This document shows, piece by piece, positions 54,088-62,843 of a stretch of DNA of 64,000 nt (its first letter is position 1; every line of letters starts with the position of its first letter). The stretch lies in assembly GCF_037991315.1 (NCBI RefSeq), contig NZ_CP150300.1, positions 1,116,001 through 1,180,000 on the forward strand, given 5' to 3'. Source of the DNA: Paenibacillus sp. FSL H8-0079 (GTDB lineage: Bacteria; Bacillota; Bacilli; Paenibacillales; Paenibacillaceae). The translations under genes were made by a program, and so were the position numbers. The notes beneath the pieces are model-generated. The model had not been told where the DNA came from. It ran no database searches and was given only the letters and a program-made list of their open reading frames with translations.

Positions 54088-55191
54088 ATGGCAACGGAAT
54101 GGGCTCAGTTGAAGCAGGAAGATGAGCAACGGATTAACCAGGAAGCAACACAGCTTATTCAGAAAGTGTCCCAAAGTGATCCTGCTCACCTGGATACCTT
54201 AATGGATGATATCGGCAAGTTAGGCGTGAAAACACAAGAGAGAGCAGGACAGACCCTCAAGCTGCTTGATCGTCCAGTCAATGAACTGATGTCGGGGAAT
54301 CGGGCCGAGGTATCGAACATGATCCTGAAGCTCCGTGATGAATGTGAGAGTTTACAACAGAGTAAAAATGTGAGTTTTGTCGGGAAGTTGTTACGTAAAA
54401 GCCCGCTGAAAAACTACGTGTACCGTTATCAATCTGTTCGCACGAACATTGATGCCATCATTAACGGGTTGCGGGACGGTAAGGACAACCTGGAAGAAAG
54501 CATCGTGAATATGCGTCAGTTGAAACGTTCTTCCATTCAGGAGATCTACAATCTGCAGACCAAAATTTCCTTCGGTAATCAACTGAAAGCATTGTTTGAA
54601 ACCGAGATCGCCAAGCCTGAGAACGAGAATCGTAAAGCACATCTGGAGCGTGGGTTGCGCAAAGTGGTAACACGTACCCAATCCATGACAGAGATGATCA
54701 TGCTGTACAATCAGGCAATCGCAGCTACCGACATCATTAATGATAACAATGACAAGCTGATTGATTCCGTTAATAATGCCATTGATAAAACAGCGAATCT
54801 GATCACCGTTTCGGCCATGATTGCGATGGCTCTTAATGATCAGGAGAAGGTCATTTCCGCTGTGGAAGCTACGAATAAGACGATTGAAGATCAATTCAAG
54901 GAGAACGCCAGATTGTTGAAGACAACGACGGAGAAAACGAATGAGCTGTTGTCCAAACCGGCTATGTCCCTTGAAGCAGTCAATCAAGCGATGGGTGATC
55001 TGATGTCTGCGCTGGATCTGTCCGAGCAGTCCAATCGCCGTATCATCGAAAGCTGCAATGACTACACCAACAAGATGACAACACTTAACGCCAAAATGAG
55101 CGATCGACTGGGGCTGGAAGGGCCGAAGGCTGCTGCCATTCCGGAGAAAAACAAACCGGATTCCAGTGCTTTAGGATCTTTCCTAGATTAG
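54088..55191 (+). CDS. telA: TelA-family toxic anion resistance protein
   Basis: 367 aa, TAGGAGGGA upstream. Long helical protein with the TelA core: FVGKLLRKSPLKNYVYRYQSV (about 96-116), LEESIVNMRQLK, TKISFGNQLKALFETEI and TANLITVSAMIAMALNDQEKVI near residue 247. Homologous to YceH of the B. subtilis ter operon and to TelA of tellurite-resistance plasmids; the mechanism is not established. Ends the ter locus. Confidence 0.9.
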   Translation: MATEWAQLKQEDEQRINQEATQLIQKVSQSDPAHLDTLMDDIGKLGVKTQERAGQTLKLLDRPVNELMSGNRAEVSNMILKLRDECESLQQSKNVSFVGKLLRKSPLKNYVYRYQSVRTNIDAIINGLRDGKDNLEESIVNMRQLKRSSIQEIYNLQTKISFGNQLKALFETEIAKPENENRKAHLERGLRKVVTRTQSMTEMIMLYNQAIAATDIINDNNDKLIDSVNNAIDKTANLITVSAMIAMALNDQEKVISAVEATNKTIEDQFKENARLLKTTTEKTNELLSKPAMSLEAVNQAMGDLMSALDLSEQSNRRIIESCNDYTNKMTTLNAKMSDRLGLEGPKAAAIPEKNKPDSSALGSFLD

Positions 55192-55252
55192 GTAATAGAA
55201 TAGGGACTCGCTGCATATGGCATGGACATCACTACATGTATTTATTTTCTAT

Positions 55253-55279
55253 GAGGGACGCTAAGTGCGTCTCTTTGTT
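55253..55279 (+). terminator. intrinsic terminator after telA
   Basis: GAGGGACGC (55253-55261) pairs over nine positions (two G-U) with GCGTCTCTT (55267-55275) around TAAGT, then TGTTT. Confidence 0.7.
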
Positions 55280-55337
55280 TCATTTGTTTGATAGAATGAA
55301 GTTAAAATCTGGGGTTGTGCGAAGGAGCTTGCTGAAC

Positions 55338-55904
55338 ATGCTGGACTTTTCATTCGAGATTATTGATGAGACCAAGATTAATATTCAATACAAATATGGC
55401 AGTGAGTTCTTTAACTTTAACCTGTATTTTGCAAACGGGGAGTGGACACTGCATCCATTTGACGGCATACTGATCCAAAATCGTGAAATGTGCAGTCTGA
55501 TTGTGTCTGAGTTGCTTCGTAACAAAGATTTTCATGTCATGTTGGCCAAAGAGAAAATTATCCTATCCCAGCTGCGTACGAGTGTTAATCTCCAGTCCAA
55601 CGAGCCGGATGAATGGGTAGCAGATCGAAGAAACGCAGATTATTCCAGTCATGATGATGAATTGATGGATTACATAGGGAACCACAGTTTCGAAGAAGTA
55701 TTGCAGCTTGAGCAAGAACAGATTGAGTCCAGAGTGCAGTTCTTCCAACAGATCATTCAGAGAATGTTTATGGAGGGACTTGGACCGGAAGATGCTGATT
55801 TTATCAAAGTTCAAGCCGTGATTCGGATATATAAAGAGACATACGATCGTCTTGGTGAGTTAAATGATCACAATAGGGGTGATCGTGGGCGCAGAAGATG
55901 GTAA
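55338..55904 (+). CDS. hypothetical cytoplasmic protein
   Basis: 188 aa if ATG 55338 is used, which has AAGGAG ten bases upstream; the open frame from 55236 would span the telA terminator and is less likely. Charged, no signal or membrane segment. N-terminal half beta-rich (FSFEIIDETKINIQYKYGSE), C-terminal half helical (EQIESRVQFFQQIIQRM). No family recognised. Confidence 0.6.
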   Translation: MLDFSFEIIDETKINIQYKYGSEFFNFNLYFANGEWTLHPFDGILIQNREMCSLIVSELLRNKDFHVMLAKEKIILSQLRTSVNLQSNEPDEWVADRRNADYSSHDDELMDYIGNHSFEEVLQLEQEQIESRVQFFQQIIQRMFMEGLGPEDADFIKVQAVIRIYKETYDRLGELNDHNRGDRGRRRW

Positions 55905-56108
55905 TGAACATCTCGCTTAGTATGTAAACAGATAACTATATTTCTGCGAAGTTAGGCAGATACTCCTGATTTGCAAGTGTCATATGGAGGGCGATCTTCA
56001 TATGTTATTTTACAGGGATCTCCCAGAGAGAGAAGTTCTGGTGGAGCCTAGGGCCACCATCATTATTCTCCCTTTACACTGGCAGATCACTTGGCTTGCA
56101 AGAATCGT

Positions 56109-56801
56109 TTACTTTCTCCGACCCGAGATATACCCCGTAGATTTGTGAGGGTGCTTCTCGCAGCACTTTTGTCCAGTAGATTTATGAGGGTGTTTCTCGC
56201 AGCACTTTTGTCCGGTAGATTTATGAGGGTGTTTCTCGCAGCACTTTTGTCCGGTAGATTTATGAGGGTGTTTCTCACAGCATTTGTGCCCGGTAGATTT
56301 GTGAGGATGCTTCTCGCAACACTTGTGTCCCGTCGATTTGTTAGGGTGAGATGGTTTTCCACAGGATTTGTTTCCGCTAGATTTATTGCCGCCACGAACG
56401 ATGCATATCGATTTGACGTGATATGTTGGAATACGAACCACTTCCTGACGATCTGTTGTGATAATTAACTGGTTTTGGTTAGCCTCAGCTAGGATTCCTT
56501 CCACCTCATCCCGGCTGCCTTCATTAATCAGTACACGTCTGAAACGCAGTGCCTGTAAGACTTCCAAAAAGGAGTTAGAAGGAATAGGATTGTTCATTGG
56601 AGTTGAGCTACCACTGGAGCGACCTGTGTCGGTGATGCTTTTGACATTTAATCCATTTACATATACGCATCCTTTTTTACAGCTAACGGCCATATAATCC
56701 CCACGAACATCTATCAATTTACCTTGAACCGCTTCCGGACCCCGATTGACTTTGACTTCTCTCCCGAGCAAACCTCGTATTCCCTGACCATTCATAGACA
56801 T
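56109..56801 (-). CDS. CotB-like spore coat protein with Cys/His-rich tandem repeats
   Basis: 230 aa. The N-terminal half (about 10-135) holds two Sm-like beta modules, GREVKVNRGPEAVQGKLIDV and RRVLINEGSRDEVEGILAE, matching the twin domains of CotB-type spore coat proteins. From residue 155 come five 13-residue repeats of the form KSTG(H/Q)KCCEKHPH and a partial sixth, followed by ISGRRK. Each unit has two Cys and two His, suggesting metal binding or disulfide crosslinking, and a Ser-Thr pair that a kinase could use. AAGGGG lies before the ATG. Divergent from the cotH gene, as expected for a CotB/CotH substrate-kinase pair. Confidence 0.78.
   Translation of the reverse strand: MSMNGQGIRGLLGREVKVNRGPEAVQGKLIDVRGDYMAVSCKKGCVYVNGLNVKSITDTGRSSGSSTPMNNPIPSNSFLEVLQALRFRRVLINEGSRDEVEGILAEANQNQLIITTDRQEVVRIPTYHVKSICIVRGGNKSSGNKSCGKPSHPNKSTGHKCCEKHPHKSTGHKCCEKHPHKSTGQKCCEKHPHKSTGQKCCEKHPHKSTGQKCCEKHPHKSTGYISGRRK
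56145..56339 (-). repeat. five tandem 39-bp coding repeats
   Basis: Five head-to-tail 39-bp units within the coat gene encode KSTG(H/Q)KCCEKHPH. The units nearest the 3' end of the gene are almost identical; the first two (56300 region) have diverged. The unit length keeps the reading frame, so copy number can change by slippage. Confidence 0.92.
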
Positions 56802-57145
56802 TGTATTGACCCCTTCCAGAACATAAGTTCAGATCAACTAAAATGACGGATGCGTTGTAATCTCTCAATCTGCATTCAAGTTTGTCTGTAGTTTAATCAT
56901 ATGTGGCATGCTCGTTGGAGGGACTAGCCAACAAACCATTTGTATATCAAATTGGCTATCATCTATAAAAAGTTTTGTATATTCATAGATGATAGATTCC
57001 TTATTTTTTTTCGTATTCGAGTACACTACATTCGCATTTGCTTGATTGATCCTGTGCATATGCCCGTTCGATCTGCTGTGCTCCTGCATAGGATGCAGGT
57101 AGTACTTAATGGACCCATATTACAGGTCATGAAAGGCGGATGAAC
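56802..57145. promoter_or_regulatory. divergent intergenic region between the coat genes
   Basis: About 340 bp, AT-rich. An inverted repeat CTATCATCTAT (56956-56966) / ATAGATGATAG (56985-56995) lies near the middle and may be an operator or RNA hairpin. No clear consensus promoter was identified; sporulation promoters are degenerate. Short frames of 67 and 74 codons here lack ribosome-binding sites. Confidence 0.4.
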
Positions 57146-58204
57146 ATGGGTTTACCTGTCTACCGGATTGCTGTACATGCCAAGGAGTATCAACAACTGA
57201 CATCCGATATATGGTCTGAACAACTGGTTAAAGGCTCCATACAGATGGACGGCAAACAGATCCCGATCCGGATTCGTTATCGAGGAGGGCATACACGCGG
57301 TTATCCCAAAAAGTCATTCGAAATTCGTACGTCCAGTCGAACGTATCATTTTAATGCGGAGTATGATGACCCCTCGCTGCTTCGAAATGCGCTGTCTTTT
57401 CGTTTCTTCGAGTCCATTCGTGTACCTGCCCCCTCTACTCGGCACTGCGTGCTCTACCTTAATGGGGAGCTGTTGGGAGTATATCTGCGGATCGAAGGGG
57501 TGAAATCCTTCTTTTTTCGCCAAAGGAAAATGCCTGTGCGCAGTATCTTCTATGCGATCAATGATCATGCCGGGTTTACGATTAATTCCAACTCATCATC
57601 AACGAGCACAAGCGCGAACCTATTGTCAGGATACAGTCTAATCCGCGGTAAGGATGTGGATAAAACCCGGCTGCGGACGTTTATTCAACAACTGAACACG
57701 AAGTCCAGACTGGAATTGTTTCGTTTTTTACAGTCGAGGATTGATACGGACAACTATCTGGGCTGGCTATGCGGGGCTGTACTTACGGGCAACTTTGATG
57801 GATTTGATCAGAATTACACGTGGTACGAGAAAATAAAAACCAAAAAGTATGGTATCCTGCCATGGGATTATGAAGGAACCTGGGGAAGAAATTGTTACGG
57901 GGCGAAGGTCGATGCCAGCCTTGTTCGCATCCAGGGGTATAATAAACTTACGGGCAAAATGCTGGCCTTCCGACATTTTCGTGAGCAATATAAGAAGCTT
58001 CTACGGCAGCATCTGATGAATGCTTTTACAGAGAAGCGAATTATGCCTATAGTCCATCGATTACACAATGACATTCGAGAAGAGGTCGACCAAGATCCTT
58101 ACATGAAATGGCCCATGGATGTATTTGTGGGTGAACCGGAGCGGATTCGTACCTATGTGGCGGAACGGCGGGAATATTTGACTGATAGATTACATCAGCT
58201 GTAG
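57146..58204 (+). CDS. cotH: CotH-family spore coat kinase
   Basis: 352 aa; ATG 57146 has AAAGGCGG about six bases upstream, ATG 57140 is also in frame. CotH kinase features: IRYRGGHTRGYPKKSFEI (about 43-60, ATP-binding lysine), GVYLRIEGVKSFF (about 110), DTDNYLGWLCGAVLTGNFDG (about 200-219) and GILPWDYEGTWGRN (about 236-249) with the metal-binding Asp. In B. subtilis CotH phosphorylates CotB and CotG during coat assembly; the CotB-like gene is its divergent neighbour here. Confidence 0.88.
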   Translation: MGLPVYRIAVHAKEYQQLTSDIWSEQLVKGSIQMDGKQIPIRIRYRGGHTRGYPKKSFEIRTSSRTYHFNAEYDDPSLLRNALSFRFFESIRVPAPSTRHCVLYLNGELLGVYLRIEGVKSFFFRQRKMPVRSIFYAINDHAGFTINSNSSSTSTSANLLSGYSLIRGKDVDKTRLRTFIQQLNTKSRLELFRFLQSRIDTDNYLGWLCGAVLTGNFDGFDQNYTWYEKIKTKKYGILPWDYEGTWGRNCYGAKVDASLVRIQGYNKLTGKMLAFRHFREQYKKLLRQHLMNAFTEKRIMPIVHRLHNDIREEVDQDPYMKWPMDVFVGEPERIRTYVAERREYLTDRLHQL

Positions 58205-58221
58205 GAACTTAACTAGCGTGA

Positions 58222-58244
58222 GGGAGGGAGACCTTCCTTTTTTT
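58222..58244 (+). terminator. intrinsic terminator after cotH
   Basis: GGGAGG (58222-58227) pairs with CCTTCC (58232-58237, one G-U) around GAGA, followed by a run of seven or more T. Confidence 0.75.
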
Positions 58245-58381
58245 ACTGCCAAAATGATGAGAAGTTTATTGTATTGGGAAAAGTAGGGTAATAAGAATAG
58301 AAGCGGGATTGTAAAATACGCTATAATAACCATATGTGTACATAGAAATGATTACATATTGGACGCAGTGGAGAAAACAAC

Positions 58382-58453
58382 ATGTCTAATGGAGGCTCTG
58401 AGCTGGAACGTATGATCGGTTTAGGGTGCTCCGGGCCGGAGGAATGCTTATGA
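58382..58453 (+). CDS. 23-aa leader ORF before the ABC exporter
   Basis: ATG 58382 follows AGTGGAG with an 8-nt gap and encodes 23 residues (MSNGGSELERMIGLG, then CSGPEECL). Its TGA overlaps the ABC gene ATG at 58450 (ATGA), so the two are translationally coupled. The ABC gene's ribosome-binding site GGAGG (58438-58442) lies inside the leader ORF. A short leader ORF also precedes bmrCD of B. subtilis (bmrB), where ribosome stalling controls exporter expression. TATAAT at 58322-58327 is a possible -10 without a clear -35. Confidence 0.5.
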   Translation: MSNGGSELERMIGLGCSGPEECL

Positions 58454-60258
58454 TCAAGCTGTTGTTCTACTTGAAGAAGTACCGAGTTGCCGCGATTGCA
58501 GCCTTGGTCATGATGTTAATTGAGCTGACAGTGGAGCTGGCTCAGCCTTATCTGATCTCCAAGATCATTGATAACGGAATTCAGCAGGGAGACTTATCTG
58601 TCGTCTGGTTATGGGGCGGCGTGCTAGTTGCTAGTGCTGTTGTGGCGTTTGCTGCCGGAATTGCGAGTTCGTTCTTTGCATCCCATGCAAGTCTGGGGTT
58701 CGGATACGATCTGCGGGAGAAGCTGTATGAGAAAGTGCAAACGTTCTCTTATGCTGTCTTCAACCGGTTCGCGACGTCTTCCCTGATTACCCGATTAACG
58801 GGGGATGTGACCCAGGTTCAGGACACGGTCTTCATGAGTCTGCGCTTCATGACACGTGTACCGCTGGTGGTCATTGGTAGCATGATTATGGCGGTGATCG
58901 TGAATCCGAGGTTGGGTCTGCTGCTTGTTGTCATGGTGCCTGTACTGCTCGTCGTTGTGGTGTGGATGATCAAAAAGGCAGCGCTGCTGTTCCGCAATGT
59001 GCAGCGCAGACTGGATGCCGTCAACGGAGTCATCCAGGAGAATCTCACAGGCATCCGGCTGATCCGTGTCTTCGTGCGGATGGGCCATGAGATTGAACGC
59101 TTTGCCGGATTCAGCGGCAAGCTGATGAAAGGCACGATCTCCGCGCTACGCCTGACGGAGACGACGATGCCGTTCATGCTGCTCATGATGAACGGTTGTA
59201 TCATCGCCGTGTTATGGTTTGGACGAGTAGACATCGCCTCTGGTAATGCGACCGTGGGTGAAGTGGTCGCCGTGATTAACTACCTGCTTCGCACGATTGG
59301 TGCCATGTCTGCATTGTCATGGATTCTGGTAACCTTCTCCAGAGCGAGCGCTTCGGCGCAACGGCTGAATGAAGTATTCAATACAGAGGACACCTCAGAG
59401 ACTGAACAGACAAAGGCATTATCAACGTCTACACCATCTGCTGGCTCTGTGAAATCTACGCACACTCCGCAATCGGTATACTCAGCGAAGAAACAGAGCG
59501 CTGTGCAGGGAGCGGTTGAATTCCGTAGTGTAGGCTTCAGTTACCCGAATAGTGATATTACAGTACTGAATAACGTCACCTTCACTGCAAAAGCGGGGGA
59601 GCGCATTGCCATTATGGGAGCAACAGGCTCAGGCAAATCCTCGCTGGTACAGCTCATTCCGCGGTTATATACAGAGGATCAAGGAAAGGTACGGATTGAT
59701 GGTGCCGATGCCGCAGAATTAGATCTGTCCATGCTCCGTGGTGCGATTGGTTATGTGCCGCAGGAGGTCATCCTGTTTACCGGTTCTGTACGGGAGAATA
59801 TTGCTTGGGGCCGGGAAGATGCTACATTGGAAGAGATCGTGGAAGCCGCGAAGCGCGCCCAGATCCATGAAACGATTGAAAATTTACCAAACGGTTATGA
59901 TACATTGCTGGGTCAACGGGGAGTTAATCTCTCTGGTGGACAGAAACAGCGACTTTCCATTGCACGAGCACTGGTACGTAGACCGAGAATTCTGATTCTG
60001 GACGATAGCACAAGTGCGTTGGATGTAGCTACAGAAGGCAGACTGCTGGATGCATTGGAAGAATTGTCGTGTACCACGTTTATCATCACCCAGAAGATCA
60101 GTTCGACCACTTCGGCGGACCTGATTCTGCTGCTCGATGATGGACAACTCATTGGACAGGGAAAACATGAAGACCTGATGGAATCGTCAGAGCTGTATCG
60201 TCGAATCCATGAATCACAATACGGGGAGGGTGCACAGCATGTTCAAAGCATTCATTGA
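58450..60258 (+). CDS. heterodimeric ABC exporter subunit with degenerate ATPase site (YfiB/BmrC-like)
   Basis: 602 aa from ATG 58450, seven bases after GGAGG. Six-helix exporter domain (to about 310; IIDNGIQQGDLSV, RFATSSLITRLTGDV), a Ser/Thr-rich linker (about 318-353), then the ATPase: Walker A GATGSGKSS (about 390), signature LSGGQKQR (about 494), Walker B LILDDS where the catalytic Glu is Asp519, and H-loop ITQKIS with Gln548 instead of His. Such changes mark the degenerate half of asymmetric exporters. Overlaps the partner gene by 20 bp. Confidence 0.88.
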   Translation: MIKLLFYLKKYRVAAIAALVMMLIELTVELAQPYLISKIIDNGIQQGDLSVVWLWGGVLVASAVVAFAAGIASSFFASHASLGFGYDLREKLYEKVQTFSYAVFNRFATSSLITRLTGDVTQVQDTVFMSLRFMTRVPLVVIGSMIMAVIVNPRLGLLLVVMVPVLLVVVVWMIKKAALLFRNVQRRLDAVNGVIQENLTGIRLIRVFVRMGHEIERFAGFSGKLMKGTISALRLTETTMPFMLLMMNGCIIAVLWFGRVDIASGNATVGEVVAVINYLLRTIGAMSALSWILVTFSRASASAQRLNEVFNTEDTSETEQTKALSTSTPSAGSVKSTHTPQSVYSAKKQSAVQGAVEFRSVGFSYPNSDITVLNNVTFTAKAGERIAIMGATGSGKSSLVQLIPRLYTEDQGKVRIDGADAAELDLSMLRGAIGYVPQEVILFTGSVRENIAWGREDATLEEIVEAAKRAQIHETIENLPNGYDTLLGQRGVNLSGGQKQRLSIARALVRRPRILILDDSTSALDVATEGRLLDALEELSCTTFIITQKISSTTSADLILLLDDGQLIGQGKHEDLMESSELYRRIHESQYGEGAQHVQSIH

Positions 60259-62077
60259 GCCTTTCCGTCAGCCACCGCCGCCGATTGATCCTGAGACGTT
60301 ACGGTCAGGTGGTGGCCGCAAACCCAAGGCACGAGCGAAGAACTGGTCAGGTACATTAGGTCGGATCTGGACCTATCTGGCAAGGCGTAAGGTCAAGCTG
60401 TCCATGGTGCTGTTGATGGTGTTTGCCAGCTCCGCACTCGCTTTGCTTGGTCCTTACATGGTGGGGGTAGCCGTGGATGATTTCATCGCGGGTGAAGCTG
60501 GCTCAAGCTGGACCCGGTTTCTGATTGGATTAACGGCAGTTTATGTCTTATTCTCGCTCACATCCTGGCTCCAGAATATATGGATGATCGAAATTGCACA
60601 GGAAACCGTGTACCGCATGCGGTATGATCTATTTTCCCATCTGCACAAGCTGCCGATTCCATTCTTCGGTAAACGCCAACAGGGTGAGATTATGAGTCGG
60701 GTGACTAATGATATTGAGAATGTCAGCGGTACGCTGAACAGCTCGGCCATCCAGATTTTTTCGAGTGTGTTAACACTTCTTGGAACGTTTGGCGTCATGC
60801 TCTGGCTCAGCCCACTGCTGACCCTGCTTACCTTTATCGTTGTGCCTTTGATGGCCATCGGCATGCGCTGGATTACGCGTAGAACGGGACCGCTCTTCAA
60901 GGAGCGGCAACGTAATCTGGGTGAACTCAACGGTTATATCGAAGAGACGTTATCCGGGCAGCGGATCATTAAGGCATTCTCCCAAGAGGAGCGGGTGATT
61001 CGCGGTTTTGAGGAACGAAATACCCGCATCCGGATTTCCGGTTTCTGGGCACAGACGATCTCTGGTTTTATCCCGAAACTGATGAATGGATTGAATAACC
61101 TGAGCTTTGCAATTGTGGCGGGCATCGGTGGTATTCTGGCGATTCAGGGTTCCGTTACGGTTGGGGTGATTATTATCTTTGTGGAATATGCCCGTCAATT
61201 CACTCGTCCGCTGAATGATCTGGCGAACCAGTGGAATACGTTATTGTCCGCGATTGCGGGGGCTGAGCGCGTATTTGAGGTGCTGGACGAAGATGAGGAA
61301 GCGAAGGATGAAGGGGCAGCGATATCTCTGGACAAGGTAGAGGGAGCCGTTCGCTTCGACAAAGTATCCTTTGGATACGATGAAGGACGTAACATTTTGC
61401 ATGACATCAGCTTTGAAGCCAAACCGGGTGAGATGATTGCCCTTGTGGGTCCGACCGGAGCGGGGAAAACAACATTAATTCAGCTATTATCCCGCTTCTA
61501 TGATCCGACGGGTGGCACCTTAACGGTAGATGGACGCGATATGACCACCATTCGGCGTGAGAATCTGCGGTCCCATATGGCGTTTGTGCTTCAGGATTCA
61601 TTCCTGTTTCAGGGCACGATTCGGGAAAATATTCGGTTTGGCCGTCTGGACGCGACAGATGAAGAGGTGGAAGCAGCCTCCCGGCTGGCGAATGCCCACT
61701 CCTTCATTGTGCGAATGAAGGATGGGTACGACAAAGTGCTCCAAGCAGACGGAAGCGGCATTAGTCAGGGGCAGAAGCAGCTGCTCGCCATTGCCCGGGC
61801 AATTCTGGCCGATCCGTCCATCCTCGTTCTGGATGAGGCAACCAGCAGCATCGATACCGTCACAGAGATCAAAATCCAGGAAGGGCTGCAGCGTCTGATG
61901 CAGGGACGAACCAGCTTTGTCATTGCCCACAGGCTCAACACGATCCGTCAGGCTGATCGAATTCTGGTGCTGAAGGATGGTTATCTCCTGGAGCAAGGCT
62001 CGCATGATGCCCTACTGGAACAAGGCGGTTTCTATAGCGAGTTGTATTACAGTCAGCTACGTAAGAAGGCACAGTAG
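60239..62077 (+). CDS. heterodimeric ABC exporter subunit with intact catalytic residues (YfiC/BmrD-like)
   Basis: 612 aa from ATG 60239 with GGGGAGGGTG upstream; ATG 60209 is in frame but unsupported. Exporter membrane domain (about 45-330; HLHKLPIPFFGKRQQGEIMSR-type coupling region), then the ATPase: Walker A GPTGAGKTT (about 404), Walker B LVLDEATSSID with Glu, and H-loop VIAHRLNT. The signature is ISQGQ rather than LSGGQ, which pairs with the degenerate Walker B of the partner. Likely multidrug or lipid-like substrates; the terminator lies 43 bp downstream. Confidence 0.9.
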   Translation: MFKAFIEPFRQPPPPIDPETLRSGGGRKPKARAKNWSGTLGRIWTYLARRKVKLSMVLLMVFASSALALLGPYMVGVAVDDFIAGEAGSSWTRFLIGLTAVYVLFSLTSWLQNIWMIEIAQETVYRMRYDLFSHLHKLPIPFFGKRQQGEIMSRVTNDIENVSGTLNSSAIQIFSSVLTLLGTFGVMLWLSPLLTLLTFIVVPLMAIGMRWITRRTGPLFKERQRNLGELNGYIEETLSGQRIIKAFSQEERVIRGFEERNTRIRISGFWAQTISGFIPKLMNGLNNLSFAIVAGIGGILAIQGSVTVGVIIIFVEYARQFTRPLNDLANQWNTLLSAIAGAERVFEVLDEDEEAKDEGAAISLDKVEGAVRFDKVSFGYDEGRNILHDISFEAKPGEMIALVGPTGAGKTTLIQLLSRFYDPTGGTLTVDGRDMTTIRRENLRSHMAFVLQDSFLFQGTIRENIRFGRLDATDEEVEAASRLANAHSFIVRMKDGYDKVLQADGSGISQGQKQLLAIARAILADPSILVLDEATSSIDTVTEIKIQEGLQRLMQGRTSFVIAHRLNTIRQADRILVLKDGYLLEQGSHDALLEQGGFYSELYYSQLRKKAQ

Positions 62078-62120
62078 CTTTTGGATAATATGTGACATGT
62101 ATTAGAAAGCTCGTAGGTAT

Positions 62121-62171
62121 GCAAAAGAGCAGGGATGAGGGCATGATGCTCCTCACTTCTGCTCTTTTTGC
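62121..62171 (+). terminator. intrinsic terminator of the ABC exporter operon
   Basis: AAAAGAGCAGGGATGAGG (62123-62140) pairs, with internal mismatches, with CCTCACTTCTGCTCTTTTT (62151-62169); the pairing arm carries the T-run. Confidence 0.82.
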
Positions 62172-62348
62172 ATATCTTATTGAAGAAACATGGGAAATGA
62201 AACTGTAATTATGTGTTAAAATATGGGTATGATGGAATGGGTTATTTTTTGGAAGGTTGCCAAAGGTTTAGAAGCATGAAAATGAATTATTACACGTAGG
62301 CCTGTAGTCAGTCATGTGATGCATTAAAAGAGAGGAGGGCAATGCGGA

Positions 62349-62684
62349 ATGGAATTCAAATTTGGGAATGCTGCTATTCTTCTGCCCCCTTTACACATTA
62401 CGATTATCGCAATCATTATTATTTTCATTCTAGTAAGGTGGAGCAAGCAATTAGAAACAAGACGTTTTACGGTTTTCTTTTACTTTTTGATTAGTACTTT
62501 CATTACTCCAATTTATTCTCAAAGTACAACAAAAGGTGTATTTGAGCTATGGATCCCCGCAGGGTTTATCGTGATTTTCTTTTATTTAATTCGCAGCGAA
62601 AGAAATCATCCATCTAAAATGAAAGCGAGTATCTTAGGATTTTCAATAGCGTTATATCAGTTAATCCTTCAATATATCGGATAA
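62349..62684 (+). CDS. small membrane protein, three to four segments
   Basis: 111 aa, GGAGGG nine bases before ATG 62349. Hydrophobic segments about 9-28, 39-56, 66-80 and 93-109, with RSERNHPSKMK between the last two. No family recognised. AT-rich relative to its neighbours. Single gene with its own terminator. Confidence 0.55.
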   Translation: MEFKFGNAAILLPPLHITIIAIIIIFILVRWSKQLETRRFTVFFYFLISTFITPIYSQSTTKGVFELWIPAGFIVIFFYLIRSERNHPSKMKASILGFSIALYQLILQYIG

Positions 62685-62713
62685 CGGGACGGGACAGTTC
62701 AATTAGAACAAGT

Positions 62714-62744
62714 AAGCAGCCGGTCAACCAACGGGTTGCTTTTT
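62714..62744 (+). terminator. intrinsic terminator
   Basis: AAGCAGCC (62714-62721) pairs with GGTTGCTT (62734-62741, one G-U), followed by a T-run. Confidence 0.7.
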
Positions 62745-62843
62745 CTTTAAGCTAATGGTCAGGTCAGTTCCAATATGTATTGAAATTACGAGGTCTGAAA
62801 TCAAGTACATTACGTTTCTAAACGAAGTTATAGGTTGAAAACA

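Noticed and set aside
55236..55337. Longer N-terminus of the hypothetical gene after telA
   Set aside because: It would run through the telA terminator hairpin and lacks a ribosome-binding site; ATG 55338 has AAGGAG at good spacing.
56145..56339. CRISPR-like appearance of evenly spaced repeats
   Set aside because: There are no unique spacers; units are contiguous and code for a protein repeat. No cas genes are present.
56087..56468. Repeat-bearing open frames in other frames over the coat gene, on both strands
   Set aside because: They arise because a 39-bp in-frame repeat keeps every frame open. Only the CotB-like frame has non-repetitive domains and a ribosome-binding site.
56865..57143. 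Short open frames of 74 (-) and 67 (+) codons between the coat genes
   Set aside because: No ribosome-binding sites, overlapping each other on opposite strands, AT-rich intergenic composition.
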